DNA of 64,000 bases from Mesorhabditis belari (lineage: Eukaryota; Nematoda; Chromadorea; Rhabditida; Rhabditidae): contig CAUEEP010000211.1 in assembly GCA_958450365.1 (NCBI GenBank), forward strand, positions 868,001 through 932,000, in the 5' to 3' direction. Below the pieces are notes generated by a model. That model did not search any database and had not been told where the DNA came from. It saw only the letters and a program-made list of their open reading frames with translations. A program made the translations under genes and the position numbers. Shown in pieces: positions 32,887 through 44,745 of this stretch; position 1 is the first letter of the stretch, and every line of letters starts with the position of its first letter.

Positions 32887-35800
32887 TTGGATCTTTTTTC
32901 TTCAATTTTCTACTCAATCGATACTTTCCTGTTGAGAATCCGATCCTCAGAATTGAGCCCAAGTGCTCCTTCATTTGCCATACATGGAAAACGCCTCGAC
33001 AATCTAAAGTTCGTCCCTTGGGGTGAGCTTTTTTGTAAAATTCATTCAGAGCATCCACTCTTCTCGTTGAAGAAGCAAAATCCGATATTCTCATTGACTA
33101 CACAGAATTACTGCAACATTTAGTTGTTTTTAGGTATTTCTTAAGGTTGTACAGTACAATCCCGCAATCGTTCCCGTTCAAATCCCAAAAAATTATTCTT
33201 TTGCCAAGTGCAAACAACTGTTCGGAACTTCTTCCGATAAAGTTTATTTCTCTTTGAAATCTATCGATCAATGTTCCCTCTGAATCTGTCCTTTACTTTC
33301 CTCCAAAATCTTTCCACGATTTCCCCAACTGTAAACTAGCGAAAACATCGAATGGCGAAAACATAGACCTAATAAAATATTAGAAGTCCCACCAAACACT
33401 GTACCCTGCAGCTATGGACTAACCATGCGCTGTAAATGTAATGAGGAAGCCCAGCCATAAGCTAGCGAAAACATAGACCTAAGCCAAAACACATTTCTAA
33501 ACATTTCCCCCTCAACTTGTCTGTGCCCTTCTGGGCTTCTGGCCTTCTGTGCTTTAATAAATAATCTGCCTGAACCAAGGAATAGAGACACATTTTATCC
33601 CAAACAACAACAAATAGTTGAACAAGTTTTCTTCAGCAAATTGAGCACTGCCAGGATCCGATTCCAGTGGCCGTCAATGGGGAGAGATTGGAGAGATGTG
33701 GTGGTGTCGAGGAAATGTTGGTTGAACTTTTAAAAGTAACCATTCTGTCAAATAAAGTCCCTTCTCCGACAAAAATGACAAACTCGGAGAATTATTTCTA
33801 CCATTCTGTCGCCTTACAATTGATTGGCCAAACAGAGCTATTAATCAGTCCATTGGATGACATCAAAAAAGACGACTTTGCCATCTCATTTCGAGTCCGT
33901 CAATGGGTCAACGGTTGGATTTTATAACTTTGAAAGCAAAGCAAAAACAAAAGCAACCATTAAAGTGTCAAAGAAGATTCTCCTCATTCCCGGATTATTC
34001 AATTTTGGCCAATGGGACGGCGATGGATATTTGAAAGTTTTGGTGGAAAAGGGAGTTATTGCCACCGTTGTCCCGAGTCCCGACACCTATAATTACAAGT
34101 TTGGTTTCTTTTTTTACACAAAACTCTCAGTACTTGACAGCTCGTGGGATATGGGGCCAGTGACAGTCGAATTGACGGCCAATACTGTCAGCTCAGTCAG
34201 CAAATGTCCGTTCTTTTGGGTGAGACTTTCCAGGAAGTTGGATTTTTTTCTTATTTTAGCAAAATGTCACTTGTCCAATTGGTGTCACATATTCTGTCTA
34301 TGCAGGATCCGATCCTGGAAATGAAATGGATTCAGTCAATATGTTGTTGGAAGCTGAGTTCGTTTAGTATTTCTTCTAATAGTAGTCTGGGATACCATTT
34401 TTTTTAATCACTTGGATTGGGTAGGCTACCATTAGAAGAAATAGAGTAACTTTATTAACGATCACCTGCACTGAGCATCCACTACTTTGTTAAAAAAGCT
34501 GGGCTGGTACCACATTAAAAATTAGCAGACAGACGGACAGACACGGACAGGCAGACGGACAGACATGGACAAACAGACGGACAGACGGACAGACACGGAC
34601 AGGCAGATGGACAGACGGACAGACATGGGCAGACAGACGGACAGACAAGGACAGACAGGCCCGCAATTATAGATTAACGATGCCAAACATCGATCATTTA
34701 ATTGCTCTTGGTGAACAGTTCGAAAAGCAGAGAACAGCTGAAGGAAAATGAAAACGAAGAGAAGGTTGAACTTCAGAGAAGGTCTGCCGGTTACGATCCG
34801 GACAACAGCTTCAACAATGTTCACCGCTGAAGCTTGCTCTTTTTGTCTACTTTTTGACACATGGTCACCGCGTGAGTTTTCGAGGAAAAGCAAATTGAAA
34901 CAATTTTGAGAACAAGATTATTACGTATCAAGTACTTTAGCTGAATACTTGGATGACTTTTCCCTTTGGACTCCCTATTTTTACCCGTGGATTCATGATC
35001 GTTTTGAGCAGATTGAGATGGAAAAGAATAAACCGGAGCAATGTCTTCGCGGCCATCTTGGGCATACGGTTGAATAGCCGTTTTTTAATTGATATTGTTT
35101 AACTTTAGAATAAAGAAGCCCGCAACATCACTTTGGATGTTAAAAGGGTTGAACACAGTGTCATTGAAGTCTTTGTTTTTGATTCGACGGGAAGCGAATG
35201 CACGAGTTTTGGCCAAAGTGATCGGACAAAGTTGGGAAACACAGCTTTATATTTGTTTTCATTTCTAGTTTCACCGAGCCAACGAAAGAAGGGATTACGC
35301 ATTACATGTCATGTTTGGAGGTGAGTTTCGTTCGAAGAAATTCTTAGTGACGGAAAAGTTCAGCTGAAATGAAAATTTGAAGTATTGGAACTGTATTGGA
35401 ACCGTATTGGAACCGTATTAGATCAAAGAACCGTATTAGATCAAAATAAGAACCGTATCGGAACCGTATTGGTTGTATTATTAGGTTGGCAACTTAATAA
35501 TGACGCGTTTATGTAACAAATCATTTATTTCAAAAAAACATAAAAGAAAAGCTTTCAATTCGAAAGGTATTTTCCATTAGTATCTATGATTTGTTCCCAT
35601 TTTCTGCGCAAATCCCGGATCCCATCCTCGAAGAACTTGGGAGTTTTTGAGGCGAAGTAGTCATTGACTGCTTTTATGACCTGAGCATGATCATCGAACT
35701 TTTCTCCCTCCATAAAGTGCTTCAGCGACCGAAAGAAAAAGTAATCTGAAGCAGCCAGATCAGGTGAATGAGGCGCGTGGGGCAAAACTTTCCATCCAAG

Positions 35801-36819
35801 TTCCTCGATTTTCTTATAAGTGATCTTTGCAGTGTGAGGTTTTGCGTTGTCGTGTAAAAATCGTAAAAAAAAGGTAGTGACGCGTCATTATTAAGTTGCC
35901 AACCTAATAGGAACCGTATTGAAACCGTATTAGATCAAAAAAGGAACCGTATTGGAACTTGGAACCGTATTGGAACCGTATTAGATCAAAAAAGGAACCG
36001 TATTGGAACCGGAAAAGTTCAGTTGAAATGGTGGCCGAATATGGTAGACGATCAACCGTTTGGATACATTTTGCACTTATGGGAAGAGAAAAACAAGACC
36101 GAGGTGCTTTCCACAACACTGACAACAGAGAGTTCGAGGACTACGACTTTCGAGGCTGATCTGGAGAAGACTAGTGGTAGTCTCGATGTAAATTACTACT
36201 GTTCACCGACAACTACCACAACGACTACTACAATTACTACAACCGCAATCACTACAATTGCACCGACATCACAAGATTCGACAATGATTTCGGCATTGAT
36301 TTCGACAACAACGGAGACTTTTCCAGATCTTCCAGACACCACTTTTACGACCACTCTCACGCCAGGTAGAACAGGCCTAGTTTGGAATTGGAAAGTTTTG
36401 TAGTTTAGCCAAGAAGCGATTCCTTTTCTGGATGTTCATTGGATTGATCGTCTTATTGCTTTTCTCTTTGATTTTTCTTTTCATTCTTGGCATAAAATCC
36501 GGGTTTTTTTTACAAACATCAAGTTATAATTTTAGTTTTTTTCTCAGATTTATTCTCCGACTCATTGCACCTCTCAATTCGAGCACCGCGGAAATGATTC
36601 GAAGGGATTTGAATGAGGTTAAAGCTTCTGAGCTTAAAGCTTCATCACTTTCGGGAAAGATTTAGGCCTATAAGCGAGAACAAGAAGCAAAAGAATTTCA
36701 AGAAAAACTGCAGGCACAAGTGAGAAATTTGAGTCTCGGCTTTTGAAAAATTTTCGATATTCAGATGGCAGAAGAAACGACAGAGGAGACATTTCGGCGA
36801 TTCGCTTCTTTGAAGTAAA
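32887..36819 (+). CDS. copy B: single-pass membrane protein with Thr-rich stalk, family unrecognised
   Basis: The better-kept paralog of copy A; the start is approximate. The first exon carries PSAPSFAIHGKRLDNLKF (about 32,960). Then CQDPIPVAVNGERLERCGG (33,650), QLIGQTELLI and DDFAISFRVRQWVN (33,820-33,910); a 52-base intron; SKKILLIPGLFNFGQWDGDG (33,965); KCPFFW/QNVTCPIG (34,200-34,280); RTTASTMFTAEACSFCLL (34,798); FSLWTPYFYPWIHDRFEQI (34,945); NITLDVKRVEHSVIEVFVFD (35,125); EPTKEGITHYMSCLE (35,275); PFGYILHLWEE plus Thr-rich stalk (36,055-36,365); membrane helix FIGLIVLLLFSLIFLFILG (36,435); AYKREQEAKEFQEKLQAQ; and C-terminal RFASLK with stop 36,817-36,819. One extra C near 33,055 breaks the ITLLVEEAKSDILIDYT exon; copy C lacks it. 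Cell-surface location is inferred. Confidence 0.6.
34524..34660. repeat. GACGGACAGACA minisatellite in copy B intron
   Basis: Imperfect repeats of CAGACGGACAGACACGGACA. Intronic; the - strand open frame over it is an artefact. Confidence 0.9.
35481..35907 (-). mobile_element. internally deleted mariner with C-terminal transposase end
   Basis: Terminal inverted repeats TTAGGTTGGCAACTTAATAA continue into TGACGCG, flanked by TA on both sides. On the - strand, the frame from about 35,870 down to 35,558 reads FLHDNAKPHTA (second catalytic Asp), HSPDLAASDYFFF (the mariner third Asp), and ends IIDTNGKYLSN with a stop, the usual mariner C-terminus. The N-terminal half is deleted, so it is non-autonomous. 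It lies in a copy B intron with flanking GGAACCGTATTAGATCAAA minisatellite units (35,395-36,010). Copy A lacks it. Confidence 0.9.
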
Positions 36820-36834
36820 ACAATTAGTGATTAA

Positions 36835-37350
36835 TAAAGGAAGGTCAAGTAGGCAAAGTGGCCAAATCACTATATGTACATGTACTATATGCACATGTAC
36901 TATATGCCATCCGACGTAGAATTTCAAGCTCATTTCGAATAGGGTCTCAGTTTTCTAAGTGAATTCGCGAGAGAGCTTTCTTATAAAATAAACCACAATT
37001 GGATATAATTAAAAATAAAGCAGAGAGAATAAAATTTGCAATAAATCAATAAATTTCCCATTTGCCCACCTTGCCTAGAAAATAAAATATTAGAAAAGGT
37101 CAAGTAGGCAAAGTGGCCAAATGACATGTGCTATATGCCATCCGAAAGATCCTTTTTATGATAAAAGGGACGGAGCCCACTTTGTATTGTCTCTTCATAT
37201 TGCTTTTTCGTATCGCTATGAAACACTGAACCAACGATTAATTCTATTCTTTTATATTTTCTTTTATTTATACTTACTATATGCCATTCGACGTAGAATT
37301 TCACGCTCATTTCGAATATGGTTTTTGTTTTGTTTTTGCGCTACTCTATC
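36835..37350. repeat. repeated GGTCAAGTAGGCAAAGTGGCC block
   Basis: The block occurs at 36,841 and 37,097, each followed by CTATATGCCATCCGA, GTAGAATTTCA and GCTCATTTCGAATA pieces, a tandem of roughly 250 bases. Parts recur at 57,235 and, inverted, near 38,300. Noncoding. Confidence 0.6.
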
Positions 37351-37419
37351 AAAAGTTATATGAGTTTAAAGATTTGCAATTTTCGAGCTCAAGCTCAAAG
37401 TATGAGAAGTTAGCTTTCC

Positions 37420-37565
37420 AAATGTGTCGGGCAAGCTGTCTGGTGGCTGAGTGATAGTGGTTTAGCATGAAAGCGAACTGGTTCGACTCTGGCTCGAACG
37501 AATCTCTGGCTCGAACGAATCTCTGGCTCGAACGAATCTCTGGTTCGACTCCCTCTTCATTCTTT
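37420..37565 (+). pseudogene. tRNA-like sequence with reiterated T-arm
   Basis: TGGTGGCTGAGTGATAGTGG resembles a Pol III A box, and GGTTCGACTCTGG a B box 40 bases on. The 3' part, CTGGCTCGAACGAATCT, is then repeated three times before GGTTCGACTCCCTC, which looks like the end of a Ser/Leu-type tRNA. No full cloverleaf can be drawn, so it is a decayed, internally expanded tRNA-derived sequence. Confidence 0.45.
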
Positions 37566-37635
37566 TTCATTGACCAACTTGGGTGTTCTCTGTTTCAAAA
37601 TTAACCTTATTCTATCTACGTTTCAGAGGAAACTA

Positions 37636-38033
37636 TTGGGTTGATGGAAAAGTCGTTTCCGATTTTTTGGGAGAGTACCTTAAATTTGTCGAATTTTGAC
37701 GTTTTAAAGCTCATCCTAAAGCTGAATTCAAGACGGATCGATTGGTAAAAACCGTTGACTGCTTTTAGCCAAAAAAATGGCTGTTTTCACGTTTCGTTAG
37801 CGTTTTTAGCCTAGGTTTCTGCACGGAAAACTAACGAAACGTGAAAACAGCCCTTTTTTGGCTCTGCCGCCCTTTACTAAAATAGCTGTAAAAGCTTTTA
37901 GAAAAGAGAGATCGCAAAACCTTTTTTACCAATCGATCCGTCTTGAATTCAGCTTTAGGATGAGCTATAAAACGTCAAAATTCGACAATTTTATTCTCCC
38001 AAAAAATCGGAAACGACTTTTCCATCAACCCAA
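37636..38033. mobile_element. foldback MITE with mariner-like TA target
   Basis: The ends TTGGGTTGATGGAAAAGTCG and its exact complement are flanked by TA. Almost the whole 398 bases is a palindrome (arms include CGTTTCCGATTTTTTGGGAG and GCTGTTTTCACGTTTCGTTA) around CTAGGTTTCTGCACGG. No transposase remnant. Confidence 0.9.
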
Positions 38034-38049
38034 TATTTAACTTTTAAAC

Positions 38050-38350
38050 CCAATAAACATTAAAAAAAAGAAAAATTTAACAACCATGATACTCATCAAT
38101 GAAATGAGAAAAACATTAGATAGCTGGCCATTGGCTGGCATTTGGCTGGCCATTGGCTGGCATTTGGAGATCATCGTTCCCTGCTCGGCTATTTATGGTG
38201 GACCAGATCACTTGCCATTGGATGAAGGGGAAATGGAGTCTGAGATTGTTCGCTTTCCATTCTAATTCACTATTTTTCGGCCACCGGCGCTTGCCATTTG
38301 GCCACCTTGCCGAATTGGCCTTGCCTAGAAAATAAAATATTAGAAATCCC
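38050..38350. other. spacer with GGCCATTGGCTGGCATTTGG tandem
   Basis: Two to three copies of a 25-base unit at 38,125-38,170, then unassigned sequence up to the arm boundary, which carries CTTGCCTAGAAAATAAAATA also present at 37,073. Confidence 0.5.
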
Positions 38351-38595
38351 ACCAAACACTACACTCTGCAGCTATCGACTAGCAATGCACCGCAAATGTA
38401 ATCCAAAAGAAGATTTTTTGGATCGTTTGCTTGTAGTATTGCGATTAATTCTAAGTTTATAGAGAGTTTATATGAAAAGCAAAGCAAATCAAGACCACAA
38501 AGCAAGCGAAAAGCAAAGCAACACCCTCACAAAGAGCCAAACAATGAAAAAAGTAAAAAACAAAAGCCACAAATCAAAAACAACAAGCAAAAACT

Positions 38596-41500
38596 TCAAA
38601 AATGATGAACTGTTGATTTTGTCGATGATCGTTTATGTTTTGCGTAGTGATTCTTCAAGAACTCCGTGTAATATCCCTTGTTTTTCTGCTCTTCTTCGAG
38701 GGTTTTGTACAAATTTGAAGAGATTTCCTCGAAATTTGGCCGATCATTCGACTCGAATGACCAACAAGATGATGCCAGTTGTTTTCTGGAAATGATTTGA
38801 TGGGTTGAGTTCTTGTAGGCAACCTACAAGAGGTTCTTCCCCTACTTCCCATCTCCACTCACATCACTTCGTCAGTTTCCTCAGGGAATCCCAGACGATT
38901 CCCGTCTTTTAGACAATCCAACATTTCCTTGTTTGACACCGAAACAAACGGGGAACTCCCGAAAGTGTACAATTCGAAGAGGAAAACACCGAATGACCAG
39001 CTGCAAAGGGATACTTGTAATAGCGAACTAGAGTCAGCTTTAGACAATCAAACATTTCCGTGTTTGAACTAGAGTTCGACTCCGAACTAGAGTCGACTTC
39101 TCATCCTCTTAAACTCAGTACTGTAGTCTTCTTTGTAGGTCTTCTTTTACCCCCACTTACACATCGGATTTCTCAGAGAATTCGAAAGAGTTAATCGATT
39201 CGGGAGCCATCCATTTAATCGGTAACAGTCCACCCTTCGATGTGTACAACAATTGCTCACTTTTACGACATAGACCAAAATCTGAAAAGAGAATTTGATC
39301 CTTAATACTTCCCTTATCATAACCAGCCAGTTTAGCTACATTCTCCGCTGTCAACAGAACATTTCTCGCCGCAACATCCCGATGAATTATCCGCTTCGAG
39401 GCGAGGAAGAGCTTGAAAAGCATTGTTGTTGAATAGCCAAAACACCCACCAGGGCATCACTGATTTGCCACGCAATTGGCGTCAGATCGACATCACGAAG
39501 CCGACTCTGAAGTGACTTTTTTGCCTAACTCTTCTTTCCCAAAAAATACCTCAAAAAATTGTTCTTTGGATTTTCGGAGAAGCGTCAACAGATCTCCCTT
39601 CTCACACAGTTCCGTGATCAATACCGGATTTTCGGGATTCCTCGAACAGCCCAAAAAGATCAATAAATGGGGCTGATCCTTTGAATTAAATGAGTGAATG
39701 AAAAGATGGAATCACTCACTGTCAATGACATCATAAAATCAATCTCTTTCAGCATCTCCTCCCTGAAAGACAAGATCAGTGATAACTTCCGAACTCATTA
39801 CTTGGCTTCATTATTCGCTTTCTCATGACACATCTTGATGGCCACTAGAAGGCGTCCGTTTCTCGTGGGAAGTGTTGACTAAACGAAATAATAAATTACT
39901 ACTTACAATGAATCTGTTTTTCCTCTTCACCTTAAATCGGAGCCGACTAATGGCCGAACCAGGCAACTCCTTCAATGTCCCTTTATGCACCACAGCAAAA
40001 GCTCCCGAGCCGAGTTTCTTCTCGGAGATCTCAATCGAGAAGATATCCACCTCCCAGCCGTCACTAAAGTATACAAATTTCTTTTCATAATCTAAATGCT
40101 TACTTTTTCATATGAACCTTGTAGTTGTTTCTGAATTGGTTTTGTAAATGTCGCCTGTCTCGAGTGTCGATTCTATAAAAGCATTTCAACATTGGCATTT
40201 GAACAAAACAAACAAATATCTGATCGACCAATATCTCGGACAACAGAAATACACCGAAATGAAAGTGATGAGAAGAAAAATGGCCACGAGTCCCAAGGCG
40301 CCAGCGAGAATATAGTACCTTAAAATTCGTCGATGCAAAAAGTCCAAATACCAAATTACCAAATTTTTCTCTCTTCTGGGAGGGGCAGCGGGGTTGGACA
40401 CCCGTCCACGGCACAACACAGATTTGTGCTTTCTTTGGAAAATGATACACTTTGTACTAAAACAAAAATTGCAATTTCTTTGGATTGAAAATATCTTCAA
40501 TACTCTTTCGAAAACTTTCGTCCCGGAGTGTTAAGGAAGTTGATGTTGAGGTGTTTTTCCTTTTTGATATCTACACGCAATTTTTATCTCTTTTTGTAAA
40601 GATTCTCTCACCATTTTTCCACTGATCGTTCTCGTTTTTGATAGTTGGTTGACATACACTCGCGCCGCTGCCCCTGCATTTGTGATGAAGGGATTTCCAC
40701 ATTGAATTGAGAGCTGAAATCGGGATTTATACTAAACAAAGGATCAGCTAACTCATTCGCGACCGAGATTCTGTGAGGAACCTCTGTCGCAAATCTGTCA
40801 ATGAAATAAAAAGTAAGCATCCTTCATCAAACTTAAGTAAATCGAACGCCTGAGAACTTTTAAAGTAAGATGAAAGAACAACGATAAAGAAGCTCTGTCG
40901 CAAATATGTTAGGAAATAAAAAGAATGCACCTGTATGCCGATGACTTTCGAATAAGAAAAATTCATGGACTTTGTGCCTGCTTTGATCGTTATTCTGAAA
41001 TGGAAGTCTTCTAGATTCTAACTATAGTTATAGCAAGCTTTAAAATTCACTTTGAACTTTGTCCTTACTGGATAGAAAACCTTTTAAAAAAACGAAATCA
41101 ACTCCTACAAAGTGACTCACGGATTCTCCGATTTCGGTTGCAAATTTACATCCAAGAAACTCAACTGAAGATCGACAACGAGAACTTCGATGATTTCAAT
41201 GGTTACATTGATGTATTGATCTAGATTGTGCAATGTTTAAATAAAATAAAATTTCTTACGACAAAAAATGTTTCTGACGAGAGAATAGTTAGTCGGAAAC
41301 TCCTCAAAAGTGTAGTCAAGATATCCAAAAGTCACGAAAATGACCTCTCCATCGCAAACCTCTTGCGTCTCTTTAAAAATAGAAAGTTATAAGAAAAATT
41401 TTTATAAGAATTCACTTAGAAAGTTGATTTTTTACGTCCAATTTACATTTGCTTAACAAAATTTGTTTTTTTTGACTATTTTTAAGGGTCTTGTTTTCCA

Positions 41501-43457
41501 TTAGCCTTTTATAAGTTGCAGCCTTTTATAAGTTGCAATTAGCTACAATTCATTTCATCGAAAATCAACTGTATAAAGTGAAGATGAATGCAAACTGGTG
41601 TTTGATTTACCATTGAAATGTGGGTAGTCATCTAAGTTCGGATCTAAATTGAGAAGAAGATTTGGCGAGCAGCCCGGAGGGATTCGGAGACTGTAGTAAT
41701 TGTTGTCGAGAAATTGTGTCACAAATTGATCGCTTTCTCTGAAAGATTGCTTTGTTGTTGATTGCGTTTCAATTTGCTTGCTTGTTTGCTTTGTTGTGCT
41801 TTGTTGCTTTGTTGCTTTGTTGCTTTGTTGCTTTGTTGCTTTGTTGCTTTGTTGCTTTGTTGCTTTGTTGCTTTGTTGCTTTGTTGCTTTGTTGCTTTGT
41901 TGCTTTGTTGCTTTGTTGCTTTGTTGTTGTTTGCTTTGTTGCTTCAATTTTCGGTGTCTCTTCCTGTACCACTTTCGCTTTGCTGTCCTTTAACTTAAAG
42001 AAGTTGAAATCGAAAATGGAGAACAAAACTTAAGTGTTCATGAAAGCTAGTTGCATTAATGTCGAGCTCAAACTGACCCTAATGAAAAATAATTTTATGC
42101 CAATCTTTTTAGAATTTACCGCATCGTGAGCAGCTCAAATTTGGGATCACTTTTGCACGCTCCAGGCGGACCCGCAATTCTCAACTCGTACTCACAGTCT
42201 TTGTTGATCGGATTCTGATTTGTATTCTCGATTCACCTGTTCTCCTTTTTTTTACTCACCGAAATTAAGCCCGCCAAAGTATTTGGAAAATCAATCAATG
42301 CCAACACGAGCCACATCTCATTCTTCGATTCCTCAATTCGAACAGTGATCGAGTGTTGAAACATAGTGGGATACCGAAATAGTCGATAAATTGTGCTTTC
42401 TAAAATTCAAGGTACTGAATTAATTGCTGTGAATCCACTCGTTTACGCGGACCATTATAGCAGAAAATGGATTCGGATAAATCAAGTTTTGAAGTGAACC
42501 TTTCGAGCGAAATGTTAGCTTGGTGAGATTCTGTGGAAAACGCCACGCACAGTTAACCAGCTTGAGATCATCGAATTTTTCCCTAAACTTGTTAGTTTGG
42601 ACCATAAAGACGTTTAAATGCACTACCCTATTTGACAGTCATTGAAATCGATGCTCTCTAACTCATCGATAGTGAAAGGGAGTTCCATGGTGGATGGATG
42701 ATCACATGGGAAATAGTTCTGATCCTGAAAAAGAAGATAATGACTGACTACTGGACTGACGAATATGACTTTGTCACAACTCCAAGGGGTTTTCTTGCAA
42801 CAAAGGCTTTTTAACTCATGGTTTGCTTGATCAGTAAGCTCTGCGACTTTTCTATCAAATGTTTTTTTTAATATAATCTAACGAATATCAACCAGGAATA
42901 GACGTTAATCCAAAATAATTTGAGGTGACTATTCACTTCTTTAAGCGAACAATAGGTGGCAAAACCGAAGCCAAAAGTGCACTCATCGCAGTCATCAATT
43001 TAGAAACAAAACGCAAAAGATATATGATTCTCTACCAAATGCTTTTTTAATATAATCTAACGAATATCAACTAGGATGAGGCGTTAATCCAAAATCATTT
43101 GTGTTTTAAAACTATTCACTTCTGTAGTCGTACAATAGGCAGCAAAATCGAGGCCAAAAGAGCACTCATCGCAGACATCAATTTCGAAACAGAAGGCTAA
43201 AAGTTATATTATTATGAAAGAAGAAGCTTTGTAAGTTAGCCAAAGCCAAAGCCAAGTTGTGTTTTCTTTTAGGATCACGTCTCACCTTTTACACTCGCAA
43301 AAAAGTAATCACTAGATAATTGTTGAATGGGAGCGATTCTGGTCAATGTATACCCAAAGCAGCCATTTTGCATTTTCCATCTATTTTCAGCCCGCACCAC
43401 AGAGCATAGGAGAAGCAGGAAAAGGATTGGAGTGAAGAAAGAAGTTCGCTTCTTCAT
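38596..43457 (-). CDS. receptor tyrosine kinase, KIN-16/OLD-1-like
   Basis: Signal peptide [17 protein letters not shown] (43,457). Ectodomain pieces: [20 protein letters not shown] near 42,730, [13 protein letters not shown] near 42,520, [20 protein letters not shown] near 42,200, [20 protein letters not shown] near 40,770. Membrane helix split by a 35-base intron (40,319-40,255 and 40,219-40,104). Kinase exons: 40,091-39,931 ([12 protein letters not shown]), 39,878-39,802 (VAIK), 39,762-39,720 ([10 protein letters not shown]), 39,678-39,550, 39,506-39,450, 39,411-39,324 ([13 protein letters not shown]), 39,281-39,161 (DFGLCRK, MAPESI), 39,000-38,863 ([14 protein letters not shown]), 38,785-38,596 (NDRP, stop). 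Every essential kinase residue is present and these exons join in frame, so activity is plausible. HRDVAARN and PIKWMAPE mark a tyrosine kinase. Problems: only 12 bases separate the membrane and first kinase exons, and ectodomain joins near 42,630 were not resolved. The similarity to KIN-16/OLD-1 is from memory. Confidence 0.8.
41785..41935. repeat. TTGCTTTG octamer repeat, possibly coding
   Basis: About eighteen copies of an 8-base unit. On the - strand it encodes TKQQSNKA repeats, open from [19 protein letters not shown] upstream through to [18 protein letters not shown] downstream. The left arm goes from KIEA almost directly to the same downstream sequence, so the tract is an arm-specific expansion inside probable ectodomain coding sequence. 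Confidence 0.75.
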
Positions 43458-44445
43458 TTGTTTTCAAGATGATGTGCCACTGAAATACTTTAATAGTTAA
43501 AATAAAAATGTTTTGAAGAAGCAAAGAAGAAGAATCTTCGTTAATGATTAAGACTGTATCATATTCTCGAAATCTTTCGCAAAATATTTCTCTTAGGCGA
43601 AAGGAGCTTTCCCTCGCCCACACTTTCTCTTTCTCTTTCACTTTCTTTTCACTCAAAGATCAGAAGATTACGAAGAAGATTACTGAAAGGAGTGATTACA
43701 TGGTGAATTCACAGATTTTATCAGGATGGGAATAGTTTCTGGAAAATTTTAATGTAAAGGACTGACATTGAAAAAGGATAGCTGCTTTGGGGTTTTATAC
43801 AACCTCTAGGAATCTTTTTCGTAGTTGAAGAGAGTTGAATGTCATCTGAAACTTGATAACTATCGACTTCTGTGTTGCTGGATAGAAGTTATTTGCTGCA
43901 AATCAATTAACCCATTTTTTTTCTCCGGACTTTTCATATGGCACTCTAAAAACGATATTACTTGACTGTAGCTGGAAGTGTCGCGGTATTGTTGAAAAAG
44001 TAGAACCATAAAGTCAAAAACCGTCATCACGAGGCTTTAGCTGAAAGAAAAGGAACTTCGACTTTGTCCCTTATCAAAAATATGTATGAGAAGGGTCTAA
44101 CTCTTGTTAATTCCTCTGTCTTTTTTCATTTCATTCAACCACACGTTTTCCCCAAAATTCTCTACTTACTATACCTAAAACGGACACGAATAAGCTCCTT
44201 TTTCTTGTCAGTAATGTCAGTGATTGTCCTTATTTCAAAACGATTAAACATTGATGGGGGAAAGGAGAAATTTTGAAGAAACGGGAAAACGAGGCACATG
44301 GAAATAAAATTTCGTCTTATAGAAGAAAATGCTCTGATCTTTTACAGAAGCTTTGGAACGTTTACAAAAATTACACTGGCTTTTTCATAATAATAAAAAC
44401 AAGAAGAAGATTACTCCGCTCATCGCACTCGAGATGTGGGCTTGA

Positions 44446-44745
44446 CAGAAGTGACTAGAGAGCTTGTTTCATGAACAGAAGTGACTAGAGAGCTTGTTTC
44501 ATGAACAGAAGTGACTAGAGAGCTTGTTTCATGAACAGAAGTGACTAGAGAGCTTGTTTCATGAACAGAAGTGACTAGAGAGCTTGTTTCATGAACAGAA
44601 GTGACTAGAGAGCTTGTTTCATGAACAGAAGTGACTAGAGAGCTTGTTTCATGAACAGAAGTGACTAGAGAGCTTGTTTCATGAACAGAAGTGACTAGAG
44701 AGCTTGTTTCATGAACAGAAGTGACTAGAGAGCTTGTTTCATGAA
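44446..44745. repeat. 30-bp tandem repeat, ten near-identical units
   Basis: Unit GAAGTGACTAGAGAGCTTGT plus TTCATGAACA, ten copies without visible divergence, ending in a run of A. The left arm has only two degenerate copies (16,505-16,558, inverted), so the expansion is recent and specific to this arm. Confidence 0.95.

Noticed and set aside
24712..36819. Assigning copies A and B to the nematode CUB-like (DUF141) family
   Set aside because: Size, secretion and gene clustering fit, but the conserved block order I can read does not match what I recall of that domain, so I left the family open.
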